This document shows positions 57,382 to 64,000 of a stretch of DNA of 64,000 nt, one piece after another. A model generated the notes under the pieces. That model saw nothing but the letters and a program-made list of their open reading frames with translations. It was not told where the DNA came from and searched no databases. This DNA comes from Magnetococcales bacterium WMHbinv6 (GTDB taxonomy: Bacteria; Pseudomonadota; Magnetococcia; Magnetococcales; Magnetaquicoccaceae). Location of the stretch: the NCBI GenBank assembly GCA_002753135.1, contig PDZV01000014.1, positions 1-64,000 on the forward strand, read 5' to 3'. Position numbers and translations under genes: made by a program. Position 1 is the stretch's first letter, and each line of letters starts with the position of its first letter.

Positions 57382-57448
57382 TAGCTGGGATATTCCGGTG
57401 TTGGGGAGAATTAGCACAGGGTACCCTATATGATTCGCCACGGCAGAG
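57256..57448 (+). repeat. 193-bp direct repeat, right copy
   Basis: Second copy, made of the last 42 codons of the intact Rpn gene and its 3' flank; see 56094-56286. The copies diverge immediately after GGCAGAG. Confidence 0.9.
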
Positions 57449-57449
57449 C

Positions 57450-57537
57450 AATTAGGGTGAGTCTCCCTGGAATTCACCTGGAATTCAGTAATTAGGGTGA
57501 GTCTCCCTGGAATTCCCCCACCCTGGAATTCCCCCGT
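57450..57537. repeat. Short REP-like tandem repeats
   Basis: A 26-nt unit beginning AATTAGGGTGAGTCTCCCTG and ending GAATTC occurs at 57450-57475 and 57490-57515 (offset 40). Extra CCTGGAATTC fragments lie at about 57476-57486 and 57522-57531. The unit resembles REP sequences that often flank RAYT-type transposases; no such transposase is present here. Confidence 0.7.
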
Positions 57538-57574
57538 TCCTGGGAGGGGTGCTGGATGGTTGCGCTTACATCCG

Positions 57575-58435
57575 TCATAGAGCTTCAAACCATGCTGTAT
57601 CAATGCTGATACGTTCGACGCGTTCGGTTTTTACACCAAGCTCCAACTCCTTCAATTTTTCTGCAAGTTCAATGCCATCAATGAGGTCAATTGGTGGCGC
57701 ACCGTCTCTGGTTGCTTCCTTTACGGCAGGAGTAGTGAAAGTGCCTGTTGTAATGAGTAATCCCTTGTCAGCACGGCCAACCATCGCACCGCGAAAATCA
57801 CGGACCTCAGCGGCAGAAACTGAGTTTTTGTAACGCTTGCATTGAAAATAAACATGAAAGCTCATAAGACCATGGATACGGGCAATACCCTTTCCATCAA
57901 TTCCTCCATCGCCTGTGCGGCCTGTCACCTCGACATGAATAAAGCCTGATTCGCGCAGGACTCGCTGAATCAATCGTTCAAAACCTGCTGGTTCAAGTTT
58001 TTGAGTGAGAACAACGGAAAGTTTGTCTTTCCACCCATCCTCTTCAGATAATTCCCGTACAGTATCGATAGACGCACCTTGTTTCGGCGCGTCTTGCCTG
58101 TCAATCTTGTCGAGGGCGCGGACAAAACGAACGATTTCATCAGAATCGACGGTTTCAAATGTCTTAGCTTTCTCTGTCAGAGACCAAACACCACGTCTTG
58201 AATTTTCAACCAATCCGAATTTTTTTAAATACGTTCGCGCCCAAGCGAGACGATACCCGATTTCCGTTTGCATGCCCCTGTTTGGATCATGGAGTTGGGC
58301 CAGAAGTTTTTCTGATAATCCGATCAACTCCACGGTCTTGGTGAAAATCTCCTTAACAGACCCTGAACCACCAAGTTCCCGTAGTGCCGCGAGAAGCGGA
58401 TTCATCAGATTGTCATAGGTTGGGAGCTTATTCAT
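57575..58435 (-). CDS. mrr: Mrr-type restriction endonuclease
   Basis: Type IV restriction-like nuclease of 286 residues, expected to cut methylated or otherwise modified DNA. The N-terminal winged-helix Mrr_N domain (KLPTYDNLMNPLLAALREL) is followed by a catalytic PD-(D/E)XK domain with TGRTGDGGIDGKGI (about 177) and YFQCKRYKNSVSA (about 198), giving the D-x(n)-Q-x-K active site. I chose the ATG at 58435 because E. coli Mrr aligns from PTYD; an in-frame GTG at 58444 is possible. Its codon usage looks less G+C-rich at third positions than flanking housekeeping genes, consistent with acquisition. Confidence 0.9.
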   Translation of the reverse strand: MNKLPTYDNLMNPLLAALRELGGSGSVKEIFTKTVELIGLSEKLLAQLHDPNRGMQTEIGYRLAWARTYLKKFGLVENSRRGVWSLTEKAKTFETVDSDEIVRFVRALDKIDRQDAPKQGASIDTVRELSEEDGWKDKLSVVLTQKLEPAGFERLIQRVLRESGFIHVEVTGRTGDGGIDGKGIARIHGLMSFHVYFQCKRYKNSVSAAEVRDFRGAMVGRADKGLLITTGTFTTPAVKEATRDGAPPIDLIDGIELAEKLKELELGVKTERVERISIDTAWFEAL

Positions 58436-58586
58436 AGGTATCACATTGATTGATTGTTAATGCAAAATTCCGGTGGCACCCTGCTGAATTTGAAAGACAA
58501 AAACGAACTCCACCCGTGACAACGTGGCCTCAATGGCGCGTTGCAATATTATCAACAGCCCGTTGATCCTGGCGCTTTTCCAAGGC

Positions 58587-59570
58587 TTATTGAATCCCCA
58601 TCTCCTTGGAAACGCGGCTCAGCCAATCGTTTTTCTGGGTGAAGTTGACCAGTTTTTCCTGTTTGATCAGTTCGCGGGCGATCCATTCGCTGGAGCCGAG
58701 GCCGTCGATCAGGCCGAGTTTTACCGCCTCTTCGCCGGTCCAGATCAACCCTTCAAACAGATCTGCCTGCTCGTTTTTTAGTCGGTCGCCGCGTCCTTTG
58801 CGGACGGCTTCGATAAACTGCTGGTGGATTTTGTTCAGCACACTTTGCATATGCTCTTTTTCGCTGCTGTCTACCGGTCCGAACGGATTGAGGAAGGCTT
58901 TGTGTTTGCCGGAGGTGAGCAGGCGGCTCTCCACGCCCAGTTTGTTCAAGGTCTCCTGAAAGCCAAATCCTTGCAGAATTACACCGATGGAGCCGACCAG
59001 GCTGGCTTGGTCGGCATAGATCAATGGGGCGGCGGCGGCTACATAATAGCCGCCGGAGGCGCAGAGATCTTCCAGGGCGGCGTAAAAGGGTTTGTTTGGA
59101 AAACGGTGCCGCAGGCGCAGCATCTCGTCATAGACTTGACCGGCCTGGACCGGGCTGCCGCCCGGACTGTTGATGCGCACGATCACCCCGGCACTGTTGG
59201 GATCTGCAAAGGCTTTGCTCAACCCCTTGATGATATTTTCTGCACTGGTGTTGGTGGTGGCCATGATCGGGCCGCGAATATCAACCACGGCGGTAAATTT
59301 TTTGTGCGGCATGGTTTTGAGTTCGACATGCCGCCATTGGTCGGCGGTGCTGATCCCCAACAGGGCCAGAAGATAGAGAACCAAAAAGAGCCGGAACCAG
59401 TTTTTGCCGCGACGCACCCGTTTTTGCTCGTTCAAATGTTCGGCCATTATCGCCTGCAAGGCGGCCCGCTCTTCCCTTCGGCTGGCCTCGGCCCGTTCCA
59501 GCCAGGCCAAAGCGATGGGTTCAACGGAAGCGTGCTGCGCGGCATCGGATGACTCGGGAGGGGTGAGCAT
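58587..59570 (-). CDS. sppA: Signal peptide peptidase SppA, short form
   Basis: Peptidase S49 family protein of 327 residues that degrades signal peptides in the inner membrane. One membrane helix lies at about 62-80. The catalytic Ser is in LCASGGYYVAAAAPLIYAD (about Ser172), and the general-base Lys is in LTSGKHKAFLNPFG (about Lys224). SPGGSPVQAGQVYDEM is the oxyanion-side motif. This is the 36-kDa form, unlike the duplicated 67-kDa SppA of E. coli. Confidence 0.92.
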   Translation of the reverse strand: MLTPPESSDAAQHASVEPIALAWLERAEASRREERAALQAIMAEHLNEQKRVRRGKNWFRLFLVLYLLALLGISTADQWRHVELKTMPHKKFTAVVDIRGPIMATTNTSAENIIKGLSKAFADPNSAGVIVRINSPGGSPVQAGQVYDEMLRLRHRFPNKPFYAALEDLCASGGYYVAAAAPLIYADQASLVGSIGVILQGFGFQETLNKLGVESRLLTSGKHKAFLNPFGPVDSSEKEHMQSVLNKIHQQFIEAVRKGRGDRLKNEQADLFEGLIWTGEEAVKLGLIDGLGSSEWIARELIKQEKLVNFTQKNDWLSRVSKEMGIQ

Positions 59571-59586
59571 GGCGAACCCTGAATCG

Positions 59587-60078
59587 TTATGTGTCGGTTG
59601 AACGGGCTGCAGGCGGATTGGCGAGACTCTCTTCTGTTGTTTTCAAACGGATATAGAGCCGTTGTTTGAGTTGTCCGACATCGTGCCGCAGTTCGTAGAC
59701 ATCGCATTGGCGGCACTCTTGCAGCGTGGTGTCACAAATATTGCTCTTGTTGGCCCAGCAGGGTGAGTTATGGTCGACGATCACCGGGCAACCGCCTTTG
59801 CCGTTGTAGGTGCAGCCCTTGATTTCCCAACAGGGTATCAATGAGAGCAGATGGCGAATGCCGGCAATGCCGATACCGGCTTTGATCATGCGCCGGATTT
59901 CCATCAGCCATTGCACATCCCGTTCGGTAAAATAGCGGGTTCCGGCACTGTTTTTGCGCGAAATGAACAATCCTTCCCGTTCGTACATATGAATCGTGCG
60001 GATGGAAATGCCCAACCGCTGGGCGACAACCCCGATTTTCATTCCTTCCGTGGTTTCTGCCCGCTCCGAATGCGACAT
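59587..60078 (-). CDS. MerR family regulator with cysteine-rich two-CW-like tail
   Basis: Transcriptional regulator of 163 residues. A MerR winged-helix domain (MKIGVVAQRLGISIRTIHMY, then REGLFISRKNSAGTRYF, about 13-60) is followed by a linker and a tail with eight cysteines (IPCWEIKGC, GGCPV, SPCWANKSNIC, ECRQCDVY). This spacing resembles the two-CW metal-binding domain found on diverse signalling proteins, so zinc or an Fe-S cluster may be bound. The ATG at 60078 has AAGGAGG upstream; the open frame further upstream lacks similarity. The inducer is unknown. Confidence 0.82.
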   Translation of the reverse strand: MSHSERAETTEGMKIGVVAQRLGISIRTIHMYEREGLFISRKNSAGTRYFTERDVQWLMEIRRMIKAGIGIAGIRHLLSLIPCWEIKGCTYNGKGGCPVIVDHNSPCWANKSNICDTTLQECRQCDVYELRHDVGQLKQRLYIRLKTTEESLANPPAARSTDT

Positions 60079-60104
60079 GAATCCTCCTTGCGATGCAATC
60101 ATGT

Positions 60105-60131
60105 TCCCCCGTCGCTGTCGACGACGGGGGA
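60105..60131. other. Long hairpin between eno and the MerR gene
   Basis: A perfect 10-bp stem (TCCCCCGTCG with CGACGGGGGA) around a 7-nt loop, 18 nt after the eno stop and about 27 nt upstream of the MerR start. It lacks a T tract, so termination is not assured; it may separate eno transcripts from MerR transcripts or stabilise the eno 3' end. Confidence 0.6.
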
Positions 60132-60149
60132 TGGTAAGCAATACACGCC

Positions 60150-61475
<1,326 letters not shown>

Positions 61476-61528
61476 TCACCCAGGTTCGATAACAACGTCA
61501 CCACCATCTGGCGGCGTTGCTTCATCGG

Positions 61529-63013
61529 TTAAAAAGACCAGCGCAGATCCGGCTTGCGGGCTGCGAGGGTATCATCCAGTCGGCTGCGACCACCGCCGGG
61601 TACCGGAATGGCCAGCGGGGCATTACGCAGCAGTTGTGGTTGCTGCATGGCCTCCTGGCGAATGGATACCATGGCTTCGACAAAGCGGTCCAAGGTTTCC
61701 TTGGCTTCGGTCTCGGTCGGTTCAATGAGCAGACATTCGGGTACCAGCATGGGAAAATAGACGGTTGGGGCATAAAAGCCATAATCCAGCAGCCGTTTGG
61801 CAAAATCCAGGGCAGTAACGCCGAATTGTTTGGCCTCATTTTGCAAGGTAATAATAAATTCGTGGCTGGCGCGTCGGGCAGGGAAGGCGGTTTGAAAACC
61901 GGCCTGTTCCAGACGTGCCTGCAGATAGTTGGCGTTGAGGGTGGCAAAATCGGCAACGCGGCGCATGCCGTCACCACCGGTCAGGCGCAGATAGGCGTAG
62001 GCGCGCAACAACACGCCAATATTACCGCTGAAGGCCGACAGGCGGCCAATGGTGAGGGGAGACTCCTGTTCCGTGAGCCAATGCAAGCGGCCATCACTCT
62101 TTTGTCCCACCATGGGAATCGGCAGAAAGGGGCGCAATCGTTCGGAAACGCCCACGGGACCAGCCCCCGGACCACCGCCGCCATGCGGGGTGGCAAAGGT
62201 TTTGTGGACATTGATATGGATGGCATCAAACCCCATATCGCCGGGACGAACACGACCGGCGATGGCGTTAAGGTTGGCCCCGTCGTAATAGAGCAGCCCT
62301 CCCGCTTGATGGACCATCTGGGCAATCTGGCTGATGCGTCGCTCAAAGACGCCGAGTGTGGAAGGATTGGTCAGCATCAACCCTGCCGTCTGCGGTCCGA
62401 GGGCGGCAGCAAGGGCCTCCAGGTTTAAATCTCCCTCCGGGTTGGTGACAATTTCGCGCACGGTAAAGCCGCACAAAGCCGCCGTGGCCGGGTTGGTGCC
62501 GTGGGCGGCGTCCGGAATCAACATTTCCGTGCGTTGCCGATCTCCCTGCTGGCGATGATAGGCGGCGATCATCGCCACCCCGGCATATTCGCCCTGGGCT
62601 CCGGCCATCGGGGTCAAGGAGACGGCGGCCATGCCGGTCAGTTGCCGCAACATCTCCTGCAACTCAAACAGACAGGAGAGTACCCCCTGACCGCTCTGTT
62701 CCGAGGCCAGAGGATGGCGTTGCAGAAAGCCGCTTTGCATGGCGACCGTGTTGCAGACCCGTGGGTTGTATTTCATGGTGCAGGAGCCCAGCGGGTAAAA
62801 ATGGGTGTCCACCGAAAAATTTTTCTGCGACAATCGGGTGAAATGGCGCACCGCCTCCAGTTCAGAAACTTCCGGCAACGGTGCCGCTTTCCGGCGCAGA
62901 AAAGGGGCCAGTTCCGGATGCAGGGTTGCGCTCTGTTGGGCCGGTTCGGGCAAAGGGCTGTGGTGCCGGTTGTGACGTTGCGGGCGGCTGAGTTGCGTGA
63001 GTAGCGGTTCCAT
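61529..63013 (-). CDS. gcvPB: Glycine dehydrogenase (decarboxylating) subunit 2
   Basis: C-terminal half of the split P-protein, 494 residues, decarboxylating glycine with PLP. The PLP lysine is in [19 protein letters not shown] (about residue 270), and [13 protein letters not shown] is the N-terminal landmark. It follows gcvPA by 2 nt. The split gcvPA/gcvPB arrangement differs from the fused gcvP of enterics. Confidence 0.95.
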   Translation of the reverse strand: MEPLLTQLSRPQRHNRHHSPLPEPAQQSATLHPELAPFLRRKAAPLPEVSELEAVRHFTRLSQKNFSVDTHFYPLGSCTMKYNPRVCNTVAMQSGFLQRHPLASEQSGQGVLSCLFELQEMLRQLTGMAAVSLTPMAGAQGEYAGVAMIAAYHRQQGDRQRTEMLIPDAAHGTNPATAALCGFTVREIVTNPEGDLNLEALAAALGPQTAGLMLTNPSTLGVFERRISQIAQMVHQAGGLLYYDGANLNAIAGRVRPGDMGFDAIHINVHKTFATPHGGGGPGAGPVGVSERLRPFLPIPMVGQKSDGRLHWLTEQESPLTIGRLSAFSGNIGVLLRAYAYLRLTGGDGMRRVADFATLNANYLQARLEQAGFQTAFPARRASHEFIITLQNEAKQFGVTALDFAKRLLDYGFYAPTVYFPMLVPECLLIEPTETEAKETLDRFVEAMVSIRQEAMQQPQLLRNAPLAIPVPGGGRSRLDDTLAARKPDLRWSF

Positions 63014-63015
63014 GA

Positions 63016-64000
63016 TCAGGACTCCTGGGCCAAAATGGCGCTGAGGGCTGTGGCCAACTGTTCAATATCGGAGGGGGTGCGCATTTCGGTGGCGCAGAGC
63101 AACAGCATGTTCTCCATGCCGGGATAGTAGGGGCCCAGGGCGACGCCACCAAGAATCTGTTGTTGTTCCAGGGCGGCGAGTACAGCAGGGGCGCTTTTTG
63201 GCAGTTGCAGCACGATTTCGTGGAAAAAGGGCCGGTCAAAGTGCAGTCGCACCCCGGGGATACGCTGCAGGCGGTTGGCCAAGGCCATGGTGTTGCCATG
63301 GCAGGCGGCGGCGGTCTGTTGCAAGCCGCTGGGGCCAAGCAGGGTAAGATACAGGGTGGCGGCGACGGTCATCAACCCCTGGTTGGTGCAGATGTTGGAG
63401 GTCGCTTTGGCGCGGCGGATATGCTGTTCGCGGGCCTGCAGGGTGAGGACAAACCCTTCCGCCTGATCCTTGTCACGGGTGCGCCCGGCGATGCGGCCCG
63501 GCATCTGCCGCAACAGGGCTTGTTTGCAACCCATAAAGCCGAAATAGGGGCCGCCCGAGGAGAGGGGAATGCCCAATGGTTGCCCTTCGCCGCAGGCAAT
63601 ATCAGCCCCGGAGGAGCCCCAACAACCGGGGGGCTGCAATAAACCCAGGGAGAGGGGATTGACCTGGGCAATCACCAGGGACTGCTGTTGCTGCGCCCAA
63701 TCGGTCAGCTGATCCGTCTGTTCCAGAATGCCAAAAAAGTTGGGTTGCGCCAGTACCAGCGCTGCAAAGGAGCCGGCAGGATAGGCGGCCAGGGCGCTGC
63801 TGTCGATATGACCATGGCTGCTCAGCGGCAAGGCGGCAATTTCAATCCCTTGCCCAGACAGAATGGTGTGCAGCACCTGTCGGTAATGGGGATGAACGCT
63901 CTCAGGCAGAAGGATCCGTTTCGGCAGATTGGCTTTGCTGCGTATCGCCATAAAGACCGCTTCGGCCAGGGCCGTGGCCCCGTCGTAGAGGGAGGCGTTG
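63016..64000 (-). CDS. gcvPA: Glycine dehydrogenase (decarboxylating) subunit 1, truncated
   Basis: N-terminal-half subunit of the split P-protein; the 5' part lies right of position 64000, since the frame stays open to the edge ([20 protein letters not shown] is the first readable part). Motifs: [38 protein letters not shown], and [20 protein letters not shown]. About 327 codons are visible of roughly 440-450. An internal ATG at 63951 is not the true start. Confidence 0.95.
   Translation of the reverse strand, partial: NASLYDGATALAEAVFMAIRSKANLPKRILLPESVHPHYRQVLHTILSGQGIEIAALPLSSHGHIDSSALAAYPAGSFAALVLAQPNFFGILEQTDQLTDWAQQQQSLVIAQVNPLSLGLLQPPGCWGSSGADIACGEGQPLGIPLSSGGPYFGFMGCKQALLRQMPGRIAGRTRDKDQAEGFVLTLQAREQHIRRAKATSNICTNQGLMTVAATLYLTLLGPSGLQQTAAACHGNTMALANRLQRIPGVRLHFDRPFFHEIVLQLPKSAPAVLAALEQQQILGGVALGPYYPGMENMLLLCATEMRTPSDIEQLATALSAILAQES

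Noticed and set aside
58436-58586. Small gene between mrr and sppA
   Set aside because: Only short frames without ribosome-binding sites are present; treated as plain intergenic sequence.

Overview
The window is a continuous stretch of a Gram-negative proteobacterial chromosome, coding-dense on both strands, with no rRNA or tRNA gene, CRISPR array or complete insertion sequence that I could find. Marker genes are mixed. The RNase E start (GNIYLARVTRVEPSLQAAF) and the short basic ribosomal protein S21 ([15 protein letters not shown]) look alphaproteobacterial. FimV-like proteins, aconitase B and an rpoE-rseA-rseC-mucD set look gammaproteobacterial. That mixture, with an Rpn/DUF4351-type nuclease, a Maf flagellin glycosyltransferase and many hybrid kinases, would fit a deep-branching alphaproteobacterium such as Magnetococcia. 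This placement is inference, not proof.

Layout. 1-10 kb: divergent rne (cut by the window edge) and rluC, two tandem fimV-like paralogues, an ABC exporter, ftsY and a Slt-type lytic transglycosylase. 10-17.6 kb: an H-NS-family protein, a 1975-residue FecR/FG-GAP/RTX-type surface or secreted protein, a DUF1566 protein and a 159-bp palindromic element. 17.6-31 kb: a hybrid histidine kinase, then two divergent glycan operons. The minus-strand operon has a polysaccharide deacetylase, a radical SAM/SPASM protein, a sugar epimerase and a TPR-glycosyltransferase. The plus-strand operon has Maf, a LegC-type aminotransferase, a NeuD-type acyltransferase, a PtmE-type CBS-nucleotidyltransferase and an unknown polytopic membrane protein. 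Together they suggest nonulosonic-acid (legionaminic-type) decoration of flagellin, although the nonulosonate synthase and CMP-transferase genes are not in the window.

31-48 kb is mostly core: clpB, acnB, nadB, the sigma-E envelope stress operon (rpoE-rseA-rseC-mucD, no rseB), rpsU, an acetyl-CoA hydrolase/GNAT fusion, hemC and a translationally coupled pyrG-kdsA-gcvT run. After a second palindromic element (about 48.3 kb) come four overlapping signalling genes: a tripartite hybrid kinase, CheR, CheB and a REC-PAS-PAS-GAF-GGDEF diguanylate cyclase. This set has no CheA, CheW or MCP. 56-58.5 kb is a small accessory island: an Rpn-family nuclease gene with an exactly spaced 193-bp duplication of its 3' end, short REP-like repeats, and a Mrr-type restriction endonuclease. 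The window closes with sppA, a MerR regulator with a cysteine-rich tail, eno, gcvPB and gcvPA (cut by the right edge).

The most interesting leads are the palindromic elements, the Rpn duplication, the giant FecR/FG-GAP/RTX protein with its H-NS-like and DUF1566 neighbours, the CheR/CheB-coupled hybrid kinase operon, the divergent glycan cluster with an unassigned membrane protein, and the MerR protein with a two-CW-like tail.
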